Shown one piece after another: positions 50,913 to 60,051 of a DNA stretch of 64,000 bases (position 1 is its first letter; each line of letters opens with the position of its first letter). Origin of the DNA: CAYXDO01 sp964463485 (GTDB lineage: Bacteria > Myxococcota > Kuafuiibacteriia > Kuafuiibacteriales > Kuafuiibacteriaceae); the NCBI GenBank assembly GCA_964463485.1, contig CAYXDO010000001.1:62001-126000 (forward strand). The letters run 5' to 3'. Under the pieces are notes generated by a model. That model ran no database searches. It was not told where the DNA came from and saw only the letters and a program-made list of their open reading frames with translations. Made by a program: the position numbers and the translations under genes.

Positions 50913-53390
50913 TTACTCGACGACGAGGCGACCCAGCCGCGAGCTGGGCGTCGAGAAGTAGATCGCGCCGCCTCCTGACGCGACGCTGCTGATTGCGTCG
51001 GCGAAGGTGAGGCGGTCGGTCTCCATGTCCGATCGAAGCGTATGAATGTAACTTGCTCCGCCCGCAGAGTGAATGGCGACGATCCCGGCGGAGGTCGAGA
51101 TCAAGGACCGCGGCTGATGGCCTGGGAAGCTGAGGGTCGGACCAGGTGGCAGGAGGCTCGATTGGAGCTCTGGTCCATCGACCGACCAAATCCAGGCTCC
51201 CGCTCCGGTGGGTGCGTCGGTGGAGACCCACACGTGGTCTGCGCAGAACGCGGACACGGCCGTGAGCTCACGTTGCTCCGTGCCGGTATGGTATCGGCCA
51301 GAGAAAGCGACGCGCTCCGCTGAATATCCGTCCGGGCCGGGCATCACACGAAAAATCAGCCCGTCGCAGCCTGTCACCCAACCCACACCGTGTTTAGCAT
51401 CGGCGGCCTCGAACAACCCGCACCCCGATGGCCGGTGCTCGACCCCTGGCGTTCGAGGGTCATCGAAAGAGAGCTCGAGCTCCTTCAGCTCGCCCTCCCA
51501 CGCATAGAGTCTGTCGCGACCGACCACCAGGAACCGACCCTTTGCGAGCGCCGCCACTGCCCTGAGATACTCCGACGTCTCTCCCGAGCCTACCGTCGAA
51601 AACTCGTCGTCCAGAATCCGCACACTCTTGCTCGTCAGCAACGCGGTGAGCTTCTCCTCAGGCTCGTAGGCCGAAAGGATTGGGTGCCCAGGCAGCCCCG
51701 TGAGTGGCAGAGTACGACCCGTACGAAGCTCGATGGCCGAAGACTTGTCGAACGCCCAAAATTCGTCCCCTCGCCGCAACACCCCACCTAGTCGTCGCGC
51801 CGATGGGTCTCCGTACACGAGCTGCTGCGCGCCGGTGGCCGTCATGGTCACCCAACGGCCAAATGAATCGAGATAGAGCGACACACCCGGTCGAAGCTCC
51901 CGCAGTTCGACCACGCCGGCCGGCCAGTCGACGCTCCCTGAAACCTCGGACGGACAAGCCTTCGTCCCGCGGTCCGTGGCACGGACGTCGAGATAGGTAA
52001 AGTCCGAGAAATGCACTCGCTTCATCCCGACCGACGGCTCGGTGATCCCCGTGCAGCCTGGCGCAGGGATGCACGCTTCGAACTCAGCCTCGAGCTCCAA
52101 ATTCGGAGTGATCGACGACAGAAGGACGTAACTCTCGTCGCGGGAATCCGAGACTTGTTGGGTGCCGCAAGAGAGCAGATGGGGTCCGAGCGTCTCCTGG
52201 ATCTGCGAGCTCAACGATGGCCGCAGGTGCTGAAGTCGGAGCCCGACGGTGCTTCCGTCGACGATACGAATCCGACCCTCTCGGTCCGTGGAGAACTCGG
52301 AGTCCACGATACGCTCGGGCGCCACGACGCTCTGAATGAGTATCAAAGCGTTTCCGGAGCCGGCGGCCGCGATGACGCCGTTGTCGAGCACGCGAACGCG
52401 CTCCGTCCGCTCGAAACCCAAGGCTGCATCCGGCAACATATTCCGACAACTCAAGCTCGTCGCATCGGCTCGACACACTGCCAAAGCCGCTCTCTTGCCT
52501 CGAAACCCGCGATCCGCAGCCTGACCAGCGAACAATACCAGGTCACCGGCCGCTCGCGCATCGAGCACGTCGCCCATCGCCAGGGTGACTCGATCGATCG
52601 GCCGGAGCTCGGAGTCCGTCAGCACGAACTCCGTCCACGACTCCGGAGTACTCTGCGGAGACGGGATGGTCGATGCCCAGATGACTCGTCCATCCGGCAG
52701 GGGCTGGACCATCTGAGGACGCTCCGCGAAGGGAACCAACTCGGGCCCGAACACTCGCCGGGCACCTCGGGCATCGATGTGAAGGGCTAGGTTCGTTCCG
52801 GCAAGCCACAACCCGCTCTGATGGTCATCCGCCGCGACCGGCATGGGTTCGGCATCGACTCTTGGGTAGAGGAGCTCGAGCGCGACTCGGTCATCGGGCT
52901 GGCGCGGTACCTCGACGTCGCAAGCACACTCTCCCTCGAAGCTCAACGTGACACTACCTCGAATGCGCGCGGCGGGCTCGCCCTCGATTTCGTCGCCCGC
53001 CAAGTACACCGAAGCTCTTGGTGGCGGAGGGCAACGGTCTCCGGGAAACACAACTTGTGGCCCGTCGAGCGCAGGGACGAGGCAACGTCCGCAGCCACTC
53101 TCGGAGCCTACTCGCACTGCGCTCTCCGGAGCGAGAGTGGCCCCTGTCGGGCCGAGAAGGTCCGCCGAGCTCACTCGGATGACGAAGACCTGGTCGGTGC
53201 CGACGTCCTCGAGGTCCAAGCTGAGCGTAGTCGACGCGTCCGTGACTCGCTCGATCTTCGTCAAGCCCGGATCGTCGATCGACCCGACGATCAGAAGATC
53301 ATCTCGTTCGATGGGTACCTGGGTGAAGACGGCAGGCCGGCACGCAGCGAGTATGCCCGCGACCACGACCATGACCGTCGGGCGAGTCAT
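50913..53390 (-). CDS. Large beta-propeller-like lipoprotein (paralogue family A)
   Basis: An 825-residue lipoprotein (lipobox ILAAC, Cys17, from the ATG at 53390) and the closest relative in the window of the 43821-46382 protein. Shared landmarks are the Cys-bracketed CGRCLVPAL / GDRCPPPPRA near residue 95, FDDPRTPGVEHRP and VTGCDGLIFRV near the C-terminal third. The chain shows repeated strand-rich blades. It overlaps the upstream beta-helix gene by 4 nt, so the proteins are made together. Surface display is likely; binding partner unknown. Confidence 0.78.
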   Translation of the reverse strand: MTRPTVMVVVAGILAACRPAVFTQVPIERDDLLIVGSIDDPGLTKIERVTDASTTLSLDLEDVGTDQVFVIRVSSADLLGPTGATLAPESAVRVGSESGCGRCLVPALDGPQVVFPGDRCPPPPRASVYLAGDEIEGEPAARIRGSVTLSFEGECACDVEVPRQPDDRVALELLYPRVDAEPMPVAADDHQSGLWLAGTNLALHIDARGARRVFGPELVPFAERPQMVQPLPDGRVIWASTIPSPQSTPESWTEFVLTDSELRPIDRVTLAMGDVLDARAAGDLVLFAGQAADRGFRGKRAALAVCRADATSLSCRNMLPDAALGFERTERVRVLDNGVIAAAGSGNALILIQSVVAPERIVDSEFSTDREGRIRIVDGSTVGLRLQHLRPSLSSQIQETLGPHLLSCGTQQVSDSRDESYVLLSSITPNLELEAEFEACIPAPGCTGITEPSVGMKRVHFSDFTYLDVRATDRGTKACPSEVSGSVDWPAGVVELRELRPGVSLYLDSFGRWVTMTATGAQQLVYGDPSARRLGGVLRRGDEFWAFDKSSAIELRTGRTLPLTGLPGHPILSAYEPEEKLTALLTSKSVRILDDEFSTVGSGETSEYLRAVAALAKGRFLVVGRDRLYAWEGELKELELSFDDPRTPGVEHRPSGCGLFEAADAKHGVGWVTGCDGLIFRVMPGPDGYSAERVAFSGRYHTGTEQRELTAVSAFCADHVWVSTDAPTGAGAWIWSVDGPELQSSLLPPGPTLSFPGHQPRSLISTSAGIVAIHSAGGASYIHTLRSDMETDRLTFADAISSVASGGGAIYFSTPSSRLGRLVVE

Positions 53391-55435
53391 CGCGAATCCA
53401 GCCTGATTCGCCGGGCGAAGAGGGCTGCGAGCGCGAAGAGCCAAGCGAGAGAGCCGCCGCTCGAGGGACCGGATCTACACGCACAGCCTCCGTCGCCTCC
53501 ATCGGAGGTCGCGTCGGAGCTCGCGGTCGCGTCGGCGGGAGCGTGATTGACGTCCGCTGTCGGATCGATATCCCCGCGGAACGCGTCCGCGCCCACCCCG
53601 GCGTCTCCCGGACCGGCGTCCTCCGAAGTCGCGCTCGAGTCGGGGCCGGCGCTGCCCGCGTCGGTACTCATAGTCTCGGTGGAGCATCGTGAGTTGCAGC
53701 CGTCTCCGTTCGTGACGTTGCCGTCATCGCACGTCTCGGAACCCTCCCGCGCTCCGTTGCCGCACACGGGCACGCCGACGCGGGGCCCGTAGGGGGGCAG
53801 CTCCGTGCCGAGCTCGTACGCGCCCAAATCGGGCGCGCTCCCGGCAAACCCATCGTTGACGTTGGCGAGCGCCAGACCTCGGTCTACGGCGGCAGAGTCG
53901 TTGGCCAAACGGAGATCCACGGCAGTGCGCTCGGGGAACGGGGACGACGGGAATGCGACATTCTGGGCGAACACCGAGAGATCGACGGCGACCGCGTGGA
54001 CCTCCGACGTCGAGCTCGCAAGCTCACCCAAGCTCGAGAAGCCCACTGAGCCGAGGCGTCCGGAGAACTGGCCCGTACCGATCGAGCCGAACCCATCGTA
54101 GTCGAACGAACACGATTCGTCGGCGTCCGCGACGCGAAGCACGGACCCATCGCCGTTTCCGTACCCGCCGTACTCACCACCGCCTTCGCCGCCGAGGAAG
54201 AGGTTGTTTCGGAAGTACGCACTCGAAATCGTTCGTCCGGCATAAATGCCAAGGGCGTCGCCGCACTTGACGACCGAGTTATGGAGCACGATATCACCAA
54301 CGCTACCCCGGTGAAGCTTGAACGGCGAATATACGACGTTGTACATCGCGTTTCGCACGAAATAAGTGGGCCCTCCCAGGGAGGGTTGCGAGCTCAGCCC
54401 TACGAAGGAGCTCGAGATACGATTTCGGAGGACTCGCACGTTGCCCATCGAAAAGTCGGCCTCGATGGCGTCGTCCATCCCAAGCTCGAGGTCGTTTCCG
54501 ATGATGTCGATCGAAACCTGATTGACCGCTTCGTCGTCTTCGAGCAGCGAGATACAGTCCCGGAAGCCTCGCACGCGATTGTGCGCGATGACGTTCCCGG
54601 GACCGGTGAGTTGAATCCCTTCGCCGCTGTTGGCGCCGTTGGCGCCGAGCGAAGCGTTCTCCCACACGTCGTTGCCAAGGACTACGTTGTCCGCGAAGTA
54701 CCCGTTCGTAGATCCGCCGGCGTAAGCGACGATGCCGTTCGTGGCCGCGTTGATCGTACATCCGCGAACCACGATTCCTTCCGAGTTATTGAGTTTGATT
54801 TGACCGTTGACGGTCAGGTTCTCGAGGAAGACGAAACGTCTCCCGTCGAGTCGAACGTCCCCATTGATGACGACGTCGGCGGACGAAGCGCCTCGCACCA
54901 CGATGGGTTGCTGCTGGGTCCCATCTTCGGCGAAAGTGAATCCAGAGTAGGAGCCTGCTTCGAGCTCGAGGATCTGACCGGGCGTTGCGGCCGCAAATAC
55001 GGTGGACATGGAGCCTGGCGTGACCGCGACGCTGGGAGCGCCGTTGGCGGCATGAGGTTCGGGCCGAGTCTTGACGCGAATCACCCGAGACTCACCTCCG
55101 CCGTCCGGATCGGCGAGCTCGAGCTCGATTTCGTACTCGGCTCCAGGGGCGAGCGCGAACAGACTCCCTGTGAGCTTATTCGACCATGAGAAGCCCTCGT
55201 TCGAGCCGCTGATCACCCGAAACAACGGCAACCCCGCGCGAAACTCGGTGGCGCCAACCTCCCGGTACCGCACGGAGACCGAGCTATCTCCGTCGTCGTC
55301 TCCCGAAATAGCCCACTCGATCGAGAGAGATTCTAGAGTAGGGAAGGGAGAAGTCAGGTTCCCTGCGGTGACCGTGTTCTGGGCGTAGGCGAGTTCCGTG
55401 GATAGGGCGAAGAGCAGCGCGAGTCCAAGCCTCAT
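53387..55435 (-). CDS. Parallel beta-helix protein with MYXO-CTERM-type anchor
   Basis: A 682-residue secreted protein. After a signal peptide (LALLFALSTELAYAQ) and a fibronectin-like segment (about 30-130), residues about 140-460 form a right-handed beta-helix (VVINGDVRLDGRRFVFLEN, GIVVRGCTINAATNGIVAY, VLHNSVVKCGDALGIYAG). Near 590 lies a Cys-rich repeat CGNGAREGSETCDDGN typical of myxobacterial proteins, then a D/A/S-rich linker. The end is GGCACRS, a hydrophobic helix and RR, the MYXO-CTERM sorting pattern. It could bind or cleave a polysaccharide. Confidence 0.85.
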   Translation of the reverse strand: MRLGLALLFALSTELAYAQNTVTAGNLTSPFPTLESLSIEWAISGDDDGDSSVSVRYREVGATEFRAGLPLFRVISGSNEGFSWSNKLTGSLFALAPGAEYEIELELADPDGGGESRVIRVKTRPEPHAANGAPSVAVTPGSMSTVFAAATPGQILELEAGSYSGFTFAEDGTQQQPIVVRGASSADVVINGDVRLDGRRFVFLENLTVNGQIKLNNSEGIVVRGCTINAATNGIVAYAGGSTNGYFADNVVLGNDVWENASLGANGANSGEGIQLTGPGNVIAHNRVRGFRDCISLLEDDEAVNQVSIDIIGNDLELGMDDAIEADFSMGNVRVLRNRISSSFVGLSSQPSLGGPTYFVRNAMYNVVYSPFKLHRGSVGDIVLHNSVVKCGDALGIYAGRTISSAYFRNNLFLGGEGGGEYGGYGNGDGSVLRVADADESCSFDYDGFGSIGTGQFSGRLGSVGFSSLGELASSTSEVHAVAVDLSVFAQNVAFPSSPFPERTAVDLRLANDSAAVDRGLALANVNDGFAGSAPDLGAYELGTELPPYGPRVGVPVCGNGAREGSETCDDGNVTNGDGCNSRCSTETMSTDAGSAGPDSSATSEDAGPGDAGVGADAFRGDIDPTADVNHAPADATASSDATSDGGDGGCACRSGPSSGGSLAWLFALAALFARRIRLDSR

Positions 55436-55479
55436 ACCAACCTATTATCGCAGATCTGGCCGATGGTCTTTGCGGCGCA

Positions 55480-56730
55480 TCATTTTGCGTACGCCTCGAC
55501 GACGACGACGACGTCGTCATCGGGTTCGCTGCGGGTGACTGCAACCCAGGCATCCGAGCCCAGCGGCGAGAGGTCTCGAACATCACCGGCAGCGACGATT
55601 TTCGGCTCGCAGAATCCATACTCGTCGTAACGCTCTACCAGGCGTCCGTCGCGCCCGCCGACGAGCATGCCCCCGGGTATGGCAAGGAAGCTGCGGGCGC
55701 TGAGCAGTCCTTCGGTCGTGACGACATCGAAGCTCGCGCCGGCGTCCTCGCTCAGAAGCATGGGTCCGGCGCGGCCAGCGAGCACAACTCGCGTTTCACT
55801 GATGCGCTCGACGTCGGCGAAGTCGGGAGCGAAGGCGGGCAGCACGTTCACGACCGATTCCGTGCGATTTTCGAAGAGAAGGAAGATCTTGTCATCGATG
55901 GTCGCGACGGCGCGGCCGGGTGCCACCCAAGCGAGGCCAGGCACATTTCCTTCGGACCGACCAAGCTCGGTCCAACGAGATTCGTGGTAGCGATAAAATA
56001 TCCGTTCGGCGGTGAAGGCGAAGACTTCAGCACCATCCGGAGAGCCTGAGACGGTCGTGGTGCCCTTGGCCGCCGCGGCGAGCGGCTCGAGCGCTCGAGG
56101 TGACTCATCGGTTCGCAGCCGAAAGAAGCCTCCCGCGAGATCGACCACGTAAACGTCGCCATTCGCGCCGGAGAATCCACCTGAGTACGAGGGGAGGCCC
56201 AGATCGACGGAGCGAGTGCCAGTCTTGGATATGACCAAGGCTCGATTCGTTCCGACCACGATGGCGGTCTCGGAGTCCAGGGTCCCACTGAACAGCGCAC
56301 TGCCGAGGCTCGGGTCGAACGGTATCTCCCGGACAGCCTCGAGCTCGCGGCAAGGTATGGCCCGACGGAGGCCGATATTTCTGACCAAGTCAGGGAGTTC
56401 TTCGACTTCGACCCAGCCGACGATAGGCGAGTAGGACCAAATGGACTCCACCTCGGGAAAGCTCCAGCCTTCACCGAGCTCCACCACCCCTTCGTCGAGA
56501 CCCAGCGCCGCGACGCTCTCGCGCAGGAGGAGCAACGCGCCCTGCGATAACTCCGCGTCCAACTCGAGCTTCTGAACCTCACCGAGCGAAATCAAGCGCG
56601 CAGTACGTTGGTTGTTCGCGACTTGAATCAAGAGGGCGGACTTCGCTTCGCCAGCATCCACGCGGGACTCGACGTCGACGCTGCACCCCGCAACGAAGAT
56701 CGCGATCCAAGCCAGCGGTCGATCCGGCAT
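55480..56730 (-). CDS. Beta-propeller-like lipoprotein
   Basis: A 416-residue lipoprotein from the ATG at 56730 (lipobox FVAGC, Cys16). The chain has WSYSPIVGWVEVEELP followed by strand-rich repeats such as GSALFSGTLDSETAIVVGTN, FSGANGDVYVVDLAGGFFRL and SARSFLAIPGGMLVGGRDGR, which resemble YCF48/BNR-like propeller blades. It is shorter than the two family A proteins and lacks their Cys signatures, so it is at best a distant relative. First gene of the operon; the next gene starts 44 nt later. Confidence 0.72.
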   Translation of the reverse strand: MPDRPLAWIAIFVAGCSVDVESRVDAGEAKSALLIQVANNQRTARLISLGEVQKLELDAELSQGALLLLRESVAALGLDEGVVELGEGWSFPEVESIWSYSPIVGWVEVEELPDLVRNIGLRRAIPCRELEAVREIPFDPSLGSALFSGTLDSETAIVVGTNRALVISKTGTRSVDLGLPSYSGGFSGANGDVYVVDLAGGFFRLRTDESPRALEPLAAAAKGTTTVSGSPDGAEVFAFTAERIFYRYHESRWTELGRSEGNVPGLAWVAPGRAVATIDDKIFLLFENRTESVVNVLPAFAPDFADVERISETRVVLAGRAGPMLLSEDAGASFDVVTTEGLLSARSFLAIPGGMLVGGRDGRLVERYDEYGFCEPKIVAAGDVRDLSPLGSDAWVAVTRSEPDDDVVVVVEAYAK

Positions 56731-56877
56731 GTCCACTCGGATCCTAGCATACCAAAGCGCTCCTCGCTCGGCGGCCCCAGGCGCCGCGCAGGGCAATGCG
56801 GAGTTGCCCGGGACGAGGCTCCTTCAGGCGCCCATGAGTTGCTCGCAGGCCACGGAATCGCGCGGGAGGACCGGTCG

Positions 56878-56897
56878 TTTGGGAACTGCTTCCCAAA
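56878..56897. promoter_or_regulatory. Palindrome TTTGGGAA-CTGC-TTCCCAAA upstream of the 56949 gene
   Basis: An 8+4+8 dyad. Its core TGGGAACTGCTTCCCA (56880-56895) matches 14 of 16 positions of the core at 20135-20150 and lies 53 nt before the ATG at 56949, against 52 nt at the other gene. Confidence 0.65.
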
Positions 56898-56948
56898 AAG
56901 AGCGCGCGAACTGGCGACGAACGACCGACGCCAGCCGATCACGAATCC

Positions 56949-57731
56949 ATGGTCGCCGTCGTCAGCTCCAGCCTGAACCGCTTTGCACTCTCTCCTCGCA
57001 TCGGGAACACTCCGAGCCCGAAAGTACCTCGCGGTGCGGATGGCTTCGAGCACGCCCCGGCAAAAATCATCCCCCATCCGCGCGCGGCGAGCGTCTCCGA
57101 CCCGAGGTTCGTCGAGGTCGCGCTGAGCCGAATGGCTACCGCGAACGGCGACGAAATCCAGGAGGTACAGCGCGCTTATCGAGCAGCCAGGGACTTGCCG
57201 CCCAACCTCAAGAACAACGTTGGGCTGGTGCGAGGCTACATGGTCGAGGCGCTCGGCCGAGAGGAGCTCGCGCGACGTTTCCCTGGGCACCAAGTCGACC
57301 ACGGCGTCGAGATCCGAAAGGGTGCGCACGACAACGTACTGGGAGAGCTCGACGCCATCGTCATTCGCGAAGCCGACGGAAAGGTCGCGGCGGTGGCCGA
57401 AGCGAAGGCCTCGGTCGAGAAAATGTCCGGCGGCCTCACGAAAGTGCGAGCCCACCTCGCGCGCATTCAAGGGTCCGAGGTCAATCACTATCAGACCCGG
57501 GGCGACAAGAGAGTGTGGCACTTCGACGACTCAGAAGGACCTCATGCCCGAAGCACCTTCGCGAACGTGCCTCAGAGTCGGTGCTTCGCCGTCGGACCCA
57601 AGAACGCGCCGGATCGCCCGGACTACGTGCGCATCCAAGTCTCGGAGGGTTCGATCGGCGGAATCGCCGCGCTCATCGTGGCTCAGAGCAGAGAGGCGAA
57701 AATCGCCAGCCCAATGCCGATGGCGGCCTGA
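56949..57731 (+). CDS. Hypothetical DGFE-motif protein with PD-(D/E)xK-like active site
   Basis: A 260-residue protein of unrecognised family. The first ~50 residues are polar, Pro/Arg-rich and contain ADGFEHAPAK (Asp31-Glu34). The middle part has the arrangement of a PD-(D/E)xK nuclease: Glu100 in a helix (VRGYMVEALGREELARR), Asp135 in LGELDAIVIRE and Glu151-x-Lys153 in VAAVAEAKASVEK. No signal peptide or membrane segment is present. Upstream lies the palindrome shared with the gene at 20203. I infer a DNA- or RNA-acting enzyme, perhaps an exported effector; neither is shown. Confidence 0.7.
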   Translation: MVAVVSSSLNRFALSPRIGNTPSPKVPRGADGFEHAPAKIIPHPRAASVSDPRFVEVALSRMATANGDEIQEVQRAYRAARDLPPNLKNNVGLVRGYMVEALGREELARRFPGHQVDHGVEIRKGAHDNVLGELDAIVIREADGKVAAVAEAKASVEKMSGGLTKVRAHLARIQGSEVNHYQTRGDKRVWHFDDSEGPHARSTFANVPQSRCFAVGPKNAPDRPDYVRIQVSEGSIGGIAALIVAQSREAKIASPMPMAA

Positions 57732-57770
57732 GTCCAGCGCGGCCAACGCGAGAAGCACCGAGGCGAAGGC

Positions 57771-58427
57771 TCACTTCGGCTGCTTGACGACTCGGAGGTA
57801 GGGCTTCACGGTCTTCCAACCCTCCGGAAATCGGGTCTTGGCCTCGTCGTCGGACACCGACCCGGCGATGATTACGTCTTCACCGTTTTGCCAATTCACC
57901 GGCGTGGCCACCTTGTGCTTGGCCGTGAGCTGCATCGAATCGAGGACCCGCAGCAGCTCGTCGAAGTTCCGGCCCGTCGTCATCGGGTACGTCAACATCA
58001 ACTTGATACGCTTGTCGGGACCCACCACGAAGACCGAGCGCACCGTCTGATTCGTCGCCGCGGTGCGGCCCTCCGACGTTCCGGGCTCTTGCGCCGGCAG
58101 CATGTTGTACAGCTTGGCGACGGTGAGATCGTGATCGCCGATCATCGGGTACTCGACTTTGGCGCCTTGAGTCTCCTCGATGTCCTTGGCCCATCTCTGG
58201 TGGGCGTCCACCGGGTCGACGCTCAGCCCGATCAACTTGCAGTTGCGCCGCTTGAACTCGGGCTCGATCTTGGCCATGTACCCAAGCTCAGTCGTGCAGA
58301 CCGGCGTGAAGTCCTTGGGATGGGAAAAAAGGATGGCCCAGCTGTCTCCGATCCACTGATGGAAGTTGATGGTGCCCTGAGTCGTGGGCGCGTTGAAATC
58401 AGGTGCGACGTCATTGATGCGAAGCAT
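57771..58427 (-). CDS. 1-Cys peroxiredoxin (Prdx6-type)
   Basis: A 218-residue thioredoxin-fold peroxidase. The peroxidatic Cys44 is in FSHPKDFTPVCTTELGYM, the canonical PxxxTxxC site, and the C-terminal extension DEAKTRFPEGWKTVKPYLR is typical of 1-Cys enzymes. No resolving Cys is evident. It reduces hydrogen and organic peroxides in the cytoplasm. The gene is separate, converging with the DGFE gene at 56949 and 190 bp after the oxidoreductase operon. Confidence 0.93.
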   Translation of the reverse strand: MLRINDVAPDFNAPTTQGTINFHQWIGDSWAILFSHPKDFTPVCTTELGYMAKIEPEFKRRNCKLIGLSVDPVDAHQRWAKDIEETQGAKVEYPMIGDHDLTVAKLYNMLPAQEPGTSEGRTAATNQTVRSVFVVGPDKRIKLMLTYPMTTGRNFDELLRVLDSMQLTAKHKVATPVNWQNGEDVIIAGSVSDDEAKTRFPEGWKTVKPYLRVVKQPK

Positions 58428-58617
58428 TTCTCACTCCTCCGAAGTTGGCTCTCCCCATTGGCTCTCCTCATTGGGGCGCAGGTCGTCTACCTCGGGAAGT
58501 TCTCGGCTGCAAGGGTTGAAGTGACGTCGTACCGTTGAGTTTTCGCGGCTGGTGTTGAACGCCCAATTTCGGAGGACAGATTGGCAAGTCACGCTCGGAG
58601 CGAAGGCGAAGCGAGAG

Positions 58618-60051
58618 TCACAGAACGGATCGGGCCGCTTGAATGCCCCGAGCGAAGGCCGCCTCGTTGAGAGGGATGAGCGCTGGCTTTCTCTCGAGAC
58701 TCTTTCTCAGCATGGAGAGCAGCGCGGATTCCGAAAGGATCCCCGTCGCGGCAACGACCGCGCCGAGCGCGACCACGTTCTTGACGACCACGGACCCGAG
58801 TGACTGGGCAATTTCGCCGCAAGGGACCGCGAGCACGCGCACGCTCTTGTCGACCTTGGGCGCATGGGAGATGACGCTCGAATCGTAGACCACGAACCCG
58901 CCGGGCCGCACCGAGCCTTCGAACTTGTCAAGACTCGGTGCGTTGAACGCGACGAAGATGTGAGGGTGAGGCGCCCCTGGAGAGAGCACTTCGTCCTTGG
59001 CGACGTGGACGTCGGCGTAGGACGTACCTCCGCGAGACTCCGGTCCGTAACTCGGAATGTGGGTTGCGTCGAAGCCCTCGGAGATGGCCGCCTTGGTCAA
59101 CAACATGGCAGCCGTCTGGGCTCCGTCACCGCCAGCACCCGCCAGCTTCACCGAGACGTCGGCGGGGTCGAGATGCGTCGGGAACGTGGCCATTGCTTTG
59201 CCCCGAGCGTCCTTCGAGGCCACCTTGGCTTCGATGACGTCCAGCACGGCCCGAGGGTCGAAGATTGGGGGCTTCGGATCAAACCACGGCGCGCGGGGCT
59301 CGTCTTTGATCACTCCCAGCGGGTAGACCTTCGCAAGAACTTCCTCGACGTGTGTCTCGGCCTCGGCGGGTGACATGCCCCAGTGGATCGGACACTCACT
59401 CAGAATCTCGACGAAGCTGAAGCCGCGACCGTCGAGCTGCATCTGAATGGCTTTGGTGATGGCACGTTTTGCGGCCTTTCGGCGCTTCTGATCGAACAGC
59501 GCACATCGCTCGACGTAGCTCGCTCCGTCCAAGTGAGAAATCACCTCGGCCACATGCATGGGCTGACCTTGCATGGGACCTCGACCCTCCGGTGTGGTCG
59601 TGGATTTCTGTCCCATGAGTGTGGTCGGAGCCATCTGGCCTCCGGTCATGCCGTAGATGGCGTTGTTGATGAATACGACGCTGATGGGTATGCCGAGCTG
59701 CGCGGCATGCATGATTTCGGCCAGCCCGATGGAGGCGAGATCACCGTCGCCTTGATAACTGATCACGATCGAGCTCGGGTTCGCGAGCTTGTGTCCGAGC
59801 GCCACCGCCGGGGCTCGCCCGTGCGCGGCCTGAGTATTTCCGGTGTCGAAGTAATAGAACAAGAACACCGCGCACCCGACCGGCGAGATCATGATGGTAC
59901 GGTCTTGAACGCCGAGCTCCACGAGCGCCTCGGCTACGTACTTGTGGGCCAACCCATGGCCACACCCCGGGCAGTAGTGCGTCGTGGCGCCCTTGAGTCC
60001 CTTGCCGTGGGCGTGGCGGTCGAAGTTTTCGAAGAAAGCCATCGTACTCAC
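58618..60051 (-). CDS. 2-oxoacid:ferredoxin oxidoreductase, fused beta and gamma subunits
   Basis: A 477-residue protein. Residues about 1-290 are the TPP-binding beta subunit (THYCPGCGHGLAHKY, YQGDGDLASIGLAE, NNAIYGMTGGQMAPTT). Residues about 300-477 are the gamma subunit (VSVKLAGAGGDGAQTAAMLL, YGPESRGGTSYADV). Together with the next gene it makes a two-polypeptide enzyme that converts a 2-oxoacid and CoA to acyl-CoA and reduced ferredoxin; branched-chain (Vor) or 2-oxoglutarate (Kor) types are the likeliest. It overlaps the upstream subunit by 4 nt (ATGA). Confidence 0.9.
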   Translation of the reverse strand: MSTMAFFENFDRHAHGKGLKGATTHYCPGCGHGLAHKYVAEALVELGVQDRTIMISPVGCAVFLFYYFDTGNTQAAHGRAPAVALGHKLANPSSIVISYQGDGDLASIGLAEIMHAAQLGIPISVVFINNAIYGMTGGQMAPTTLMGQKSTTTPEGRGPMQGQPMHVAEVISHLDGASYVERCALFDQKRRKAAKRAITKAIQMQLDGRGFSFVEILSECPIHWGMSPAEAETHVEEVLAKVYPLGVIKDEPRAPWFDPKPPIFDPRAVLDVIEAKVASKDARGKAMATFPTHLDPADVSVKLAGAGGDGAQTAAMLLTKAAISEGFDATHIPSYGPESRGGTSYADVHVAKDEVLSPGAPHPHIFVAFNAPSLDKFEGSVRPGGFVVYDSSVISHAPKVDKSVRVLAVPCGEIAQSLGSVVVKNVVALGAVVAATGILSESALLSMLRKSLERKPALIPLNEAAFARGIQAARSVL

